From the NCBI RefSeq assembly GCF_046159715.1, contig NZ_JBJXCT010000002.1, positions 145,049 to 209,048 of the forward strand: a stretch of 64,000 bases of DNA, in the 5' to 3' direction. The notes beneath the pieces are model-generated. The model was not told the DNA's origin, did not search any database, and worked only from the letters and a program-made list of their open reading frames with translations. This stretch comes from Pampinifervens sp037481935. Its GTDB lineage: Bacteria > Aquificota > Aquificia > Aquificales > Aquificaceae. The position numbers were made by a program, and so were the translations under genes. Below are positions 24,589 through 33,097 of the stretch, piece by piece (positions within the stretch are counted from its first letter, which is position 1; each line of letters begins with the position of its first letter).

Positions 24589-25814
24589 AGTATCTGTGGT
24601 TTACCCAGATAAAAGCCCTGTGCCATGTCCACTCTCAGGCTCTTCACGAGCTGAAGCTCATCCTCCCTCTCTACCTGCTCCGCAAGAACACTGAATCCCA
24701 GCCTCTTCAGACCAACAACAACCCACTTAAGCATGGAACGAGCTTCTCTCAGGAAAAAGCCATCAAGCTTTACCACATCCGGTTTCGTTTTTATCAGCCT
24801 TTCCACCGAGGAATATTCAACTCCAAAGTCGTCCACTGCAACCCCAAAACCGTAGCTTCTGACTTCCTTTACCAGCTCCACCAGGTCTTCAGTGCTGCCT
24901 GTCATCTTACCCTCAGAAAGCTCTAGCACCACTCTGGAGGGTTCAAGTCCATAGGAGATTACTTCCTTGTGAAAGTCGGAGACCTTGAGCCTACCCTTGG
25001 CTATAAAGTTGACAAAGTTGTAGGGGAAGTTTATGTACATCCTTCCTTCTAACCCAATTGCTTTGAACCTTAAAAAGGCCTTCTGAAGCACTATCTCTTC
25101 AAACAGGCTTATGAAAGATGTCTTTAAGAGGTCCTCTATGAAACACCCTGCAGGCACAACCCTCCCATCCTCCATCAGCAGCCTCATGAGCACCTCGTAA
25201 CCCTCAACCTGCCCCTTCTCAAGGTTGTATATGGGCTGAAAGGCAGGTTCTAAAGACCTTTTGTTTAAAACCTGCAGAAGGGTCTGGTGGTCAAGGGACT
25301 TTCTGGGAAGCTCTTCCTGGATAAGCACAATATCATCTCCGCCTCTGCTCTTTGCCTCTGCTACACGGGTTTCTACAAGCTCAAGCACAGCCTCTGCACT
25401 GTTTCCCTTCGGCACGAAGCTGTAAATACCAATGGTAACACTTATTCTTGACTCCAGTTCAAGACCCTCTATCCTGTTCCTTATCCTCCTTGCCACTTTC
25501 TCTGCACCCTTTGTATCAGAGTTTGGAAGTAATATGAGAAAGGAACTGCCTTTGTATTTCCCAGCTATATCACTTTTCCTTATGCTGGAAGAAATTATTT
25601 CGGCAATTTTCAAAAGAATATGGTTACCATATCCATAGCCACCCTTTCTGTTTATCTGTTTCATGTTGTCCACATCCAGAAGGACTACAGAAAGACTTTC
25701 TCCCCTCCTTTCATAAAGGTAGATTAATTTCTGCACGTATTCAAGAAGGCAACCTATGTTTGACGCAAGCGTTTGCCGATAGAGTTCCAGACAGCTAAGA
25801 TTTTTCCTAACCAC
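24585..25814 (-). CDS. Soluble GGDEF-EAL protein with degenerate GGDEF site, probable c-di-GMP phosphodiesterase
   Basis: A 409-residue cytoplasmic protein without a sensor domain. The GGDEF domain (about 30-165) has YKGSSF (87-92) where YGGDEF is expected, so cyclase activity is unlikely. The EAL domain keeps EVL (207-209), N272, ELSEG, DD at 338-339, the K of VVKLDG and AEQVE, so hydrolysis of c-di-GMP is plausible with the GGDEF half as a regulator. The start is GTG at 25814 with TATAAT 12 bases upstream. It is coupled to hisA by an ATGA overlap, an odd pairing. Confidence 0.88.
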   Translation of the reverse strand: MVRKNLSCLELYRQTLASNIGCLLEYVQKLIYLYERRGESLSVVLLDVDNMKQINRKGGYGYGNHILLKIAEIISSSIRKSDIAGKYKGSSFLILLPNSDTKGAEKVARRIRNRIEGLELESRISVTIGIYSFVPKGNSAEAVLELVETRVAEAKSRGGDDIVLIQEELPRKSLDHQTLLQVLNKRSLEPAFQPIYNLEKGQVEGYEVLMRLLMEDGRVVPAGCFIEDLLKTSFISLFEEIVLQKAFLRFKAIGLEGRMYINFPYNFVNFIAKGRLKVSDFHKEVISYGLEPSRVVLELSEGKMTGSTEDLVELVKEVRSYGFGVAVDDFGVEYSSVERLIKTKPDVVKLDGFFLREARSMLKWVVVGLKRLGFSVLAEQVEREDELQLVKSLRVDMAQGFYLGKPQIL

Positions 25815-25835
25815 AGACTGTAAAATATTATAACA

Positions 25836-26372
25836 ATGGTAGTAATAAAATCAACCACCATAATTGCAGTGAGGAGAAAGGGCACCACCGTAATGGGTGG
25901 CGATGGTCAGGTTACTCTTGGCTCTTCCGTGATAAAGCATTCTGCAAAGAAAATAAGAAAGCTATACAGGGACAGTGTGCTTGTTGGCTTTGCCGGTTCA
26001 GCGGCCGATGGGCTTGCCCTTATGGAAAGGCTTGAGGCAAAACTGGAAGAGTTCAGGGGTAACCTTCTCAGAGCATGCGTGGAACTTGCCAAGGACTGGA
26101 GGATGGACAGGAGCCTGAGAAGGCTTGAGGCACTTCTGCTTGTGGCGGACAGAGAGCGCATGCTACTTCTCTCTGGCAACGGTGATGTGATAGAACCCGA
26201 CGAGCCAGTGCTTGCCATAGGCTCGGGAGGAGATTACGCGAGGTCTTCAGCTCTAGCCCTCTACAGAAACACAGACATGTCTGCAGAGGAGATAGTGAGA
26301 GAATCTCTGAAAATTGCAGGTGAGATATGCATATACACAAACCAGAGCTTTCTTATAGAGAAGCTGGAGTAG
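25836..26372 (+). CDS. hslV: ATP-dependent protease subunit HslV
   Basis: Proteolytic subunit of the HslUV protease, a relative of the proteasome beta subunit. The 178-residue precursor begins MVVIKS and then TTIIAVRRKGTTVMGGDGQVTLG, so processing before T7 would expose the N-terminal catalytic Thr. GFAGSAADGLAL and GSGGDYARSSALAL are typical. hslU is not next to it or in the window. It is divergent from the GGDEF-EAL gene. Confidence 0.95.
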   Translation: MVVIKSTTIIAVRRKGTTVMGGDGQVTLGSSVIKHSAKKIRKLYRDSVLVGFAGSAADGLALMERLEAKLEEFRGNLLRACVELAKDWRMDRSLRRLEALLLVADRERMLLLSGNGDVIEPDEPVLAIGSGGDYARSSALALYRNTDMSAEEIVRESLKIAGEICIYTNQSFLIEKLE

Positions 26373-26374
26373 GC

Positions 26375-26380
26375 TAAAAT
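26375..26380 (+). promoter_or_regulatory. -10 box of the biotin carboxylase gene
   Basis: TAAAAT followed by 7 bases and the ATG at 26388; no Shine-Dalgarno. Transcription would start one base before the start codon. Confidence 0.5.
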
Positions 26381-26387
26381 TTTTGTC

Positions 26388-27815
26388 ATGTTTAGAAAAG
26401 TTCTTGTGGCAAACAGAGGAGAGGTTGCTCTCAGGATAATAAGGGCCTGCGAGGAGCTTGGTATAAGGACGGCGGCCATATACTCAGAGGCAGACACAAG
26501 GTCCCTCTATGTGAAAAAGGCAGATGAGGCATATCTCATTCCCGGAGACCCCGTGCGGGCTTATCTTGACTATGTGAAAATCGTAGACCTTGCCAAATCA
26601 GTAGGGGCTGATGCCATACATCCAGGTTATGGCTTTCTTGCGGAGAACGCAGACTTTGCCCGCTACTGTCAGAGCAACCGTATAACCTTTATAGGACCCT
26701 CCCCAGAGCATATTGAACTCTTCGGGGACAAGGTAAAGGCAAAGCAGGCAATGCAGAAGCTGGGCATTCCCACCATACCCGGTTCCCCAGACCCTCTCAA
26801 AAATCCAGAGGACGCCCTGCACTACGCGAGGGAAATAGGGCTCCCCGTGATCCTAAAGTCTGCCTATGGCGGTGGTGGGAGGGGGATGAGGGTTGTCCGA
26901 AGCCTTGAGGAACTGCCAAGGCTTTTTGAGTCTGGCTACAGGGAGGCGGAGACCTTCTTTGGAAGGGGTGACCTCTTTGTGGAGAAGTATTTAGACAATC
27001 CCAAGCATATAGAGGTTCAGGTTCTCGGGGACATGTATGGCAACGTGGTTCATCTGGGTGAAAGGGACTGCTCAGTGCAGAGAAAACATCAGAAAATCAT
27101 AGAGCTTACCCCGTGCCCCGTGCTTCCCACGGAGCTCAGACAGAAGATGCTCGGGCTGAGCGTAAAGGCAATGATGCAGGTGGGATACTACAGCGCAGGC
27201 ACTCTTGAGTTTCTTGTGGACCTCAAAAGCAAAGAGTTTTACTTCATAGAGATGAACACGCGACTTCAGGTGGAGCACACCATTACGGAGATGGTGACAG
27301 GTATAGACATAGTGGAGACAATGATAAGGGTTGCTGCGGGTGAGCCTCTCCCCTTCACCCAGAGTGATGTGACCTTCAGAGGCTATGCCATTGAGTTCAG
27401 GATAAACGCAGAAGACCCCAGAAGGGGCTTTGCACCAGCTCCTGGCAAAATAACCGCCTACTATTCTCCCGGCGGTCCAGGCATAAGGATGGATGCGGGT
27501 GTTTACAAGGACTACGTGATTCCGCCCTACTATGACTCCATGATAGCCAAGATGAGCGTCTGGGCTCTAACATGGGACAGGGTGCTGGCGAGGGCAAGAA
27601 GGGCAATAGATGAGTTTATAATCAGAGGTGTCCCCACCAACATACCCCTTCATAGAGAGATAATAAGAGACCCAGACTTTATATCGGGCAACTTTGGCAT
27701 AAGGTTCCTGGAGGAAAAACTTCCCCACTACGATTTTGAGATAGAGGGTGAGGAAGACCCCGAAACCCTGGCCCTTGCCATATCTGCTGCCATAGCGGCC
27801 TACTACGGACTGTAA
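26388..27815 (+). CDS. Biotin carboxylase subunit, PycA/CfiB type
   Basis: ATP-dependent carboxylation of biotin with bicarbonate, the first half-reaction of a biotin carboxylase. The 475-residue protein has KVLVANRGEVALRIIRAC, ADAIHPGYGFLAENADFAR, SAYGGGGRGMR (ATP grasp), ERDCSVQRKHQK, IEMNTRLQVEHTITEM and RINAEDPRRGFAPAPG. The DPVRAYLDYVKIVDLAKSVG stretch and the C-terminal IAAYYGL are closer to pyruvate or 2-oxoglutarate carboxylase small subunits than to AccC. No biotinyl-carrier or carboxyltransferase gene lies nearby, so the substrate is open. Confidence 0.88.
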   Translation: MFRKVLVANRGEVALRIIRACEELGIRTAAIYSEADTRSLYVKKADEAYLIPGDPVRAYLDYVKIVDLAKSVGADAIHPGYGFLAENADFARYCQSNRITFIGPSPEHIELFGDKVKAKQAMQKLGIPTIPGSPDPLKNPEDALHYAREIGLPVILKSAYGGGGRGMRVVRSLEELPRLFESGYREAETFFGRGDLFVEKYLDNPKHIEVQVLGDMYGNVVHLGERDCSVQRKHQKIIELTPCPVLPTELRQKMLGLSVKAMMQVGYYSAGTLEFLVDLKSKEFYFIEMNTRLQVEHTITEMVTGIDIVETMIRVAAGEPLPFTQSDVTFRGYAIEFRINAEDPRRGFAPAPGKITAYYSPGGPGIRMDAGVYKDYVIPPYYDSMIAKMSVWALTWDRVLARARRAIDEFIIRGVPTNIPLHREIIRDPDFISGNFGIRFLEEKLPHYDFEIEGEEDPETLALAISAAIAAYYGL

Positions 27816-28546
27816 TCTACGGACACCCCACTGCTCTCAAAGCCAAGGGGGCCGACCACTTTCACCGTGTAGGTGGCCTTTGTCTTCGGCGGTTCTACCT
27901 CAAGGGCAAAGCCCATGGTCCTTTCTATCTCCTTCCCGTCCCTGTAGACTACAAACTCCCTGTAAGGGTGCGGGTAAAACCAGACAAGGTAGAGACTATT
28001 TTTGCTTGCTCTTAGCTCAAGCCCTTCAACCTCCGGGACTGGGGGTGGAGGCTTGGGCTTTACGCAGAATTCCACGGGCTGGCTCTCCACATCTCCTTTA
28101 AGTCCAGTAAGGGCGTAGCATCTTTCCCAGTAGTCCTTCTCCAGCTGTATTTCCCTCATGAAAGTTTTTGCTGTCTCAGGGTGGATAAGGCCATCTCTGA
28201 GAACATAGAGTCTATAAGCTTCAAAACCAGAAGGAAGGACCTTTACGGAGGTGTCTTCTTCCAGAAGTCTGACAGATGGCCTCTCCTCCAGAGCCTGAGG
28301 GACGCAGAACTTTCTGGAGCCTTCCCCCAGTCTCTCTACCACAAGGCAGAAGGCTTTTCCTTCCTCCCTTACCCAGTAGTCATCGTGTTTTTCGAATCCC
28401 TTTACCTTTATGTCTCCAGAAAGACTCTTCACGTATACCTTCTGCCCTATTCTTCTTATCTCAACCTCCGGAGGTTTGAGCACTTGGGGATTTGCCTTTA
28501 TGCCACAGCCTGCCAGTAAAAGAGCTAGCGGCAGGAATCTTTTCAT
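27803..28546 (-). CDS. Putative lipoprotein
   Basis: A 247-residue exported protein with a signal peptide and lipobox LLAGC (lipidation at C14), followed by proline-rich and beta-rich regions. The C-terminal 80 residues (WFYPHPYREFVVYRDGKEI to TYTVKVVGP) look like a fibronectin III or similar sandwich domain. No function is known to me. It overlaps the rhodanese gene by 4 bases upstream and the biotin carboxylase gene by 13 bases at its 3' end. Confidence 0.75.
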   Translation of the reverse strand: MKRFLPLALLLAGCGIKANPQVLKPPEVEIRRIGQKVYVKSLSGDIKVKGFEKHDDYWVREEGKAFCLVVERLGEGSRKFCVPQALEERPSVRLLEEDTSVKVLPSGFEAYRLYVLRDGLIHPETAKTFMREIQLEKDYWERCYALTGLKGDVESQPVEFCVKPKPPPPVPEVEGLELRASKNSLYLVWFYPHPYREFVVYRDGKEIERTMGFALEVEPPKTKATYTVKVVGPLGFESSGVSVDYSP

Positions 28547-28860
28547 TTAGGCGGTCCAGACTCCTTTTCGTAGGGCCATATGAGTATGCCACCTGCCAGA
28601 TTGTAGGCCTCGTAGCCCATGTGCCTCAGAAAATAGGTTGCAAAGGCACTGCGTTCACCACTTCTGCAGTAGACTATGTATGTTTTATCCTTTGGCAGGT
28701 CTTTGAAGGCGTATCTGAGCTCATCAAGGGGTATGAGCGTTGAGTTGGGAATTCTTAGCTGCACGTGTTCCTGCGGTGTTCTCACATCAAGAAGAACAAC
28801 ATTGTCCTTCTGAAGCATTTCCTTTGCTTCCTGCGGTCCTACCTCTGGCACCTGAAACAT
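28543..28860 (-). CDS. Rhodanese-like sulfurtransferase
   Basis: A single-domain rhodanese of 105 residues. The active-site loop CRSGERS and the DVRTPQEH motif are intact; the end GYEAYNLAGGILIW matches the family. It likely moves sulfane sulfur in the cytoplasm, as there is no signal peptide. It has its own TATAAT and an AGGAGG site and is translationally coupled to the lipoprotein gene. Confidence 0.92.
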   Translation of the reverse strand: MFQVPEVGPQEAKEMLQKDNVVLLDVRTPQEHVQLRIPNSTLIPLDELRYAFKDLPKDKTYIVYCRSGERSAFATYFLRHMGYEAYNLAGGILIWPYEKESGPPK

Positions 28861-28881
28861 GCTTACCTCCTTAAACTGATA

Positions 28882-28887
28882 ATTATA
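28882..28887 (-). promoter_or_regulatory. -10 box of the rhodanese gene over the nadC stop
   Basis: TATAAT on the minus strand includes the nadC TAA stop (plus 28885-28883). It is followed by AGGAGG and the ATG at 28860, giving a leader of about 15 bases. Confidence 0.5.
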
Positions 28888-29701
28888 TTCTAAAGAGTCT
28901 CATGCTCAGGTCAAGCCACCTTGCTGAGTGGGTTATGGCACCGCTTGAGATGAAATCAACTCCTTCTATTGCATAACCCCTTATGTTCTGAAGTGTTATG
29001 TTGCCCGACACTTCCACCATGACCTTCCCCTTTGTGAGCTTCACCGCCTCCCTCACCCCTTCAGTGCTGAAGTTGTCAAGAAGGACCATGTCAACGCCAC
29101 ACTCAAGGGCTTCTTGGAGCTCCTGAAGGCTCTCCACCTCCACCTCAATTCTGTAAACTGGACTTATCCTCTCCTTTACCCTTTTTACCGCTTCCTTAAT
29201 GCTACCAGCCACCACCTTGTGGTTGTCCTTTATGAGCACCATATCGTAGAGGGCATACCTGTGGTTTACGCCTCCACCCACTCTAACCGCATACTTTTCA
29301 AAGTATCTCAGGCCGGGGGTTGTTTTCCTTGTGTCAAGAAGCCTCACATCAGTTCCTTCAAGGGCCCTGACAAATTTTCTCGTGAGCGTGGCAATTCCGC
29401 TGAGCCTCTGAAGAAGGTTGAGAGCTACCCTTTCACCCATCAGCAGCACATCCGCAGGACCCTCAATTAAAAGTAGCTCATCACCCTCAAAAAACTCTTC
29501 TCCATCCCTCAAACTCCCTATGAGCTTTACCTCTCCAAGAAGCCGGAATACCCTCAGGGCAAACTCTACACCGGCAAGGACTCCTCCCTCCTTAGCCCTT
29601 ATAACTCCCCTCGCCCTTTCACCTCTGAACATGCCCTCTGTTGTTATATCCCCCCTTCCCAGGTCCTCTTCAATAAATCTTAACAAAAGGCTGTCTACCA
29701 T
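28883..29701 (-). CDS. nadC: Nicotinate-nucleotide pyrophosphorylase (carboxylating)
   Basis: Converts quinolinate and PRPP to nicotinate mononucleotide, the substrate of NadD. The 272-residue length is standard. Motifs include EEDLGRGDITTE, LNLLQRLSGIATLTR, LLDTRKTTPGLRYFEKYAVRVGGG and HRYALYDMVLIKDNH, with the C-terminal barrel VEVSGNITLQNI. A minus-strand TAAAAT lies 8 bases before the ATG. It is divergent from glgA with 24 bases between starts. Confidence 0.96.
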   Translation of the reverse strand: MVDSLLLRFIEEDLGRGDITTEGMFRGERARGVIRAKEGGVLAGVEFALRVFRLLGEVKLIGSLRDGEEFFEGDELLLIEGPADVLLMGERVALNLLQRLSGIATLTRKFVRALEGTDVRLLDTRKTTPGLRYFEKYAVRVGGGVNHRYALYDMVLIKDNHKVVAGSIKEAVKRVKERISPVYRIEVEVESLQELQEALECGVDMVLLDNFSTEGVREAVKLTKGKVMVEVSGNITLQNIRGYAIEGVDFISSGAITHSARWLDLSMRLFRI

Positions 29702-29705
29702 AGGC

Positions 29706-29715
29706 TATAATTTTA
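29706..29715. promoter_or_regulatory. Divergent nadC/glgA -10 boxes
   Basis: TATAAT on the plus strand (29706-29711) precedes glgA by 14 bases, with GGGGAG as a possible Shine-Dalgarno between; TAAAAT on the minus strand (plus 29715-29710) precedes the nadC ATG by 8 bases. The boxes overlap by two bases. Confidence 0.5.
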
Positions 29716-29725
29716 AAGGGGAGCT

Positions 29726-31177
29726 ATGAAAATAGTGTTCGTTGCCTCAGAAAGCGCCGCCTACATAAAGGCGGGTGGGCTTGGGGATGTGGTTCATTCT
29801 CTTGCAAAAGCCCTTATAAGACTTGGACACTCCCTTTATGTGATAATGCCCAGATACTCAAAGATAAGGGGAGACATGAGGGCTGTATCTGGCGGAAAAG
29901 TCTTCTTCGGCAACCAGTGGCAAGAATTTAAGGTCTTTGAGGATATAAAGGAACATGTGAAATATTACTTTCTGGATTCTCCTCAGTATTATCAGAGGGA
30001 TTATATATACGCGACCCCTAAGGGAGAATACGAAGACAATCCCCTCAGGTTCGGCTTTCTGTCTCTGGCCAGCCTTGAGGTGATAAAGAGCCTGCAGATT
30101 AAACCCGATGTGATTCACCTGCACGACTGGCATACGGGGCTTCTACCCCTCTACAAAAAGATACACTATTCAGAGCTTCATCATGTTCCCACCATATTCA
30201 CCATACACAACGCCCTTCATCAGGGCATATACGACCACCACTTTATCCCACTTCTCAACCTCCCATGGGATGTTTACCATCCCTTTAACGGTATAGAGTT
30301 TTATGGAAAAATAAACTTCCTCAAGGCGGGGATAGCTTTTTGTGATGTTCTGACCACCGTGAGCCCCTCCTATGCTGAGGAGCTAAGACACCACGCCTAC
30401 GGTCTTGAGGGTCTTATAAGGGAAAAAAAATACTTTTTTGGTATATTGAACGGCATAGACTACGATGTGTGGAACCCTGAATCTGACAGGCTGATAAAAC
30501 ACCATTACGGCGTAAAAAACTTTCCCAGGGGCAAGGCTGGCAACAAAAAACATCTGAAGGAAACCTTTGGGCTCAAGACGCCAAACGAAAGACCCCTTGT
30601 GGGAATGGTTTCAAGGCTCACAGCACAGAAGGGTCTTGACCTTGTTCAGGGAATACTCTGCGAGGCAGTCCGAGAGGGTTTTGACTTTGTTTTCCTTGGC
30701 TCGGGGGAGGAAAAGTATCAGGATATGCTCATAGAGTTCATGAAGAAACATCCGGATAGCGTCAGGGTCAGAATCGAATACAACGAGGAACTTGCCCACA
30801 AGATATTCGCCGGAGCGGACATGTTCCTCATGCCCTCTCTCTTTGAGCCCTGCGGCATATCCCAGATGATAGCCATGAGGTATGGCACAGTCCCTGTAGT
30901 GAGGTCAACGGGCGGCCTCAGAGATACGGTGATAGACTTTGTGGACAACCCACATGAGGGCAACGGCTTTTCCTTTGAAGAATTCTCAAGTAGAGAACTC
31001 ATGCATGCCCTTCTCAAGGCAAGGGTATACTACGACATGCACATGTGCGACCACTCAAAGGAATGGCATGAAATAATAAAAAGGTGTATGAAGAAGGATT
31101 TCTCCTGGGAAAAAAGCGCCAGAGAATACGAGAGAATATACTCCACAGCTATAATGCTCAGAAGATATGGTTCTTAG
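29726..31177 (+). CDS. glgA: Glycogen (starch) synthase
   Basis: GT5 family ADP/UDP-glucose glucosyltransferase that extends alpha-1,4-glucan. The 483-residue protein has the KAGGLGDVVHSLAKAL loop near the N-terminus, DVIHLHDWHTGLLPLY, TIHNALHQG, GIDYDVWNPE, GMVSRLTAQKGLDL and the GT-B C-terminal PSLFEPCGISQMIAMRYGTVPVVRSTGGL. The free CBM48 protein at 48849 may belong to the same glycogen metabolism. It overlaps the next gene by 11 bases. Confidence 0.95.
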   Translation: MKIVFVASESAAYIKAGGLGDVVHSLAKALIRLGHSLYVIMPRYSKIRGDMRAVSGGKVFFGNQWQEFKVFEDIKEHVKYYFLDSPQYYQRDYIYATPKGEYEDNPLRFGFLSLASLEVIKSLQIKPDVIHLHDWHTGLLPLYKKIHYSELHHVPTIFTIHNALHQGIYDHHFIPLLNLPWDVYHPFNGIEFYGKINFLKAGIAFCDVLTTVSPSYAEELRHHAYGLEGLIREKKYFFGILNGIDYDVWNPESDRLIKHHYGVKNFPRGKAGNKKHLKETFGLKTPNERPLVGMVSRLTAQKGLDLVQGILCEAVREGFDFVFLGSGEEKYQDMLIEFMKKHPDSVRVRIEYNEELAHKIFAGADMFLMPSLFEPCGISQMIAMRYGTVPVVRSTGGLRDTVIDFVDNPHEGNGFSFEEFSSRELMHALLKARVYYDMHMCDHSKEWHEIIKRCMKKDFSWEKSAREYERIYSTAIMLRRYGS

Positions 31178-31646
31178 TCTTGAGGAACTCATAAAACTTC
31201 TTGAACCTGTAAGAGACAGAAAAAGTATAGTTTTTACAAATGGCTGTTTTGACCTGCTTCATGCAGGGCATGCCAATTACCTTGCAAAGGCAAAGAGCCT
31301 GGGTGATATACTTGTGGTGGGGCTAAACTCCGACTCCTCTGTAAGGAGAATCAAGGGTCCAAAAAGACCTGTAATTCCACAGCACATGAGGGCTTACCTC
31401 CTTGACAGCCTCAAATCCGTGGATTTCGTGGTCATATTTGAAGAAGACACGCCTCTGGAGCTCATAAAAGCCATAAGGCCCCATGTGCTTGTAAAGGGTG
31501 CAGACTGGGATATAAAGGATATAGTAGGGGCAGACTTTGTGCTTTCCTACGGTGGGAGGGTGGAGAGGGTAGAATTTGAGTTTCACATATCCACCTCTGA
31601 TATCATACGCCGGATAGTTGAGCTTTACAGAGAGGAAGAAAGATGA
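31167..31646 (+). CDS. rfaE2: D-glycero-beta-D-manno-heptose 1-phosphate adenylyltransferase
   Basis: Makes ADP-heptose for the lipopolysaccharide inner core. This 159-residue protein is the nucleotidyltransferase half of HldE/RfaE as a separate gene. It has TNGCFDLLHAGHANYLAKAK (HxGH), NSDSSVRRIKGPKRPV and VLVKGADWDIKDIVGAD. The kinase half is not in the window. It overlaps glgA by 11 bases; its 3' end overlaps convergent recO by 22 bases. Presence suggests a Gram-negative envelope. Confidence 0.9.
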   Translation: MVLSLEELIKLLEPVRDRKSIVFTNGCFDLLHAGHANYLAKAKSLGDILVVGLNSDSSVRRIKGPKRPVIPQHMRAYLLDSLKSVDFVVIFEEDTPLELIKAIRPHVLVKGADWDIKDIVGADFVLSYGGRVERVEFEFHISTSDIIRRIVELYREEER

Positions 31647-32203
31647 GCCTCTATGGCATCTTCAAGTCTTGAGAGAAGTTCCTGGCTCACTTTCAATCTT
31701 TCAAGTCTCTTTAAAGCTTCTTCCTCCATTAGTCTTCTTACGAGCCCCCTGAGTCTTTCTTCAAAAACCTCCTCCTTGTAAAGTCCAAGGCGCCTGAGAA
31801 AATCTAGCTTGAACTTTGAAAGGAATAAGCCATGGTTCTGTGGATTGAGAGTGATGTAGAAAAGTGCCATGTTAAAAAGTTCAGGGTCATACTGCAGAAA
31901 CCATCTTTCTACAAAGAGGGCAATAGAGTTCATCCACACAAACCTCTGATAGCTCCCAAGACATAGATAGGATATAAACTCCACTTCAATGAGGTCATCA
32001 AAGATTATCAGACTCCCAGATTGTCTGTATACGAAGCTTATTAGGTTGAAAGCTTCTAAATAGCCCAATAGCCCCCTGTCTACTTTCAGTCCACCTGGCA
32101 CAAAGACCTTTACAGGTCCGCAGGTTCCGTAGGCTTTCAGCATTATGTCCTCGTCACCCGCCCTGAACCTTCTGAGAATCAGGAAACTACCCTTTGCGGA
32201 CAT
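31625..32203 (-). CDS. recO: DNA repair protein RecO
   Basis: Mediator that helps load RecA in the RecFOR pathway. The 192-residue protein has the N-terminal OB-fold pattern (ILRRFRAGDEDIMLKAYGTCGPVKVFVPGGLK) and a helical C-terminal domain. It is short (usual 220-250 residues) and lacks the zinc-binding cysteines of some RecO proteins. The call rests on the N-terminal pattern. A palindromic -10 shared with panC leaves only 8 bases before the ATG. Confidence 0.7.
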   Translation of the reverse strand: MSAKGSFLILRRFRAGDEDIMLKAYGTCGPVKVFVPGGLKVDRGLLGYLEAFNLISFVYRQSGSLIIFDDLIEVEFISYLCLGSYQRFVWMNSIALFVERWFLQYDPELFNMALFYITLNPQNHGLFLSKFKLDFLRRLGLYKEEVFEERLRGLVRRLMEEEALKRLERLKVSQELLSRLEDAIEAHLSSSL

Positions 32204-32205
32204 GT

Positions 32206-32219
32206 GCTATAATTATAGC
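32206..32219. promoter_or_regulatory. Perfectly palindromic -10 shared by recO and panC
   Basis: GCTATAATTATAGC reads the same on both strands and holds TATAAT both ways. Minus strand: 8 bases to the recO ATG (leaderless). Plus strand: 22-23 bases to the panC ATG, with a weak GATGAG leader. Confidence 0.6.
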
Positions 32220-32236
32220 CCTCTGAATGATGAGCC

Positions 32237-33097
32237 ATGCCAACGCTTTTTAAAAAGCCAAGAGAAATAAGGAATTACCTGAAGTCTGTCAGGTGTGATA
32301 GCAGGCAGAGTATCGGCTTTGTTCCCACAATGGGCTATCTTCACGATGGACACAGAAGGCTTATAAGAGAATCAAAATTGCATAACGACATTACTGTGGT
32401 AAGCATCTATGTGAACCCACTGCAGTTTGGTGTAGGAGAGGACTACGAAAAATATCCCAGGGACATAGAGAGGGACATGAGTATATGTGAGGAAGAGGGC
32501 GTGGATGTGGTCTTTGCTCCCTCTGATGAAGACATGTATCCAGAAAAACCCCTTGTAAGCATAGAGATAAAGGGTCTCACAGACTTGCTTGAAGGTAAGT
32601 TCAGACCTGGTCATTTCGGTGGTGTATGCACCGTTGTCCTCAAGCTCTTTAACATAATACAACCTGACAGGGCTTACTTTGGAGAAAAGGACTATCAGCA
32701 GCTTAAGATTGTGCAGAGGCTAGTCAAAGACCTGAGCCTGCCCGTGGAGATAGTTCCGGTTCCAACAGTCAGGGATGAGGATGGGCTAGCTCTGAGTTCA
32801 AGAAACTCATATCTCTCCCCTCAGGAGAGAGAATCAGCCCTTTCCCTCTACAGGTCCTTCCTTCTTGCAGAAAAACTCTTTAAAAACGGCAACAGGCAGG
32901 CAGAGCTGCTCAAGGAGGCCATAAGGGAGTTTATACTGAGGCATCCCCATGTAAAGGGTATAGATTATGTAGAGATAACTGACCAGGACCTAAGGCCGGT
33001 GCAGGAGGCAAGCGTAGGTGATAGAATACTTCTTGCAGTGTGGGTAGGAAACACGAGGCTCATAGACAACTGGAGGATAGGCGATGCAGAAGTATGA
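32237..33097 (+). CDS. panC: Pantothenate synthetase
   Basis: Condenses pantoate and beta-alanine with ATP. The 286-residue protein has FVPTMGYLHDGHRRLI (HxGH; most enzymes have MGALHEGH), VVSIYVNPLQFG, FRPGHFGGVCTVVLKLFNI, RAYFGEKDYQQL and the C-terminal LALSSRNSYLSPQER. It overlaps ribH by 14 bases and starts a three-gene cofactor/transcription operon, panC-ribH-nusB. Confidence 0.96.
   Translation: MPTLFKKPREIRNYLKSVRCDSRQSIGFVPTMGYLHDGHRRLIRESKLHNDITVVSIYVNPLQFGVGEDYEKYPRDIERDMSICEEEGVDVVFAPSDEDMYPEKPLVSIEIKGLTDLLEGKFRPGHFGGVCTVVLKLFNIIQPDRAYFGEKDYQQLKIVQRLVKDLSLPVEIVPVPTVRDEDGLALSSRNSYLSPQERESALSLYRSFLLAEKLFKNGNRQAELLKEAIREFILRHPHVKGIDYVEITDQDLRPVQEASVGDRILLAVWVGNTRLIDNWRIGDAEV

Noticed and set aside
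26388..27815. Naming the biotin carboxylase accC or cfiB
   Set aside because: Sequence features fit the PycA group more than AccC, and it differs from what I recall of CfiB; without partner genes a symbol would be a guess.
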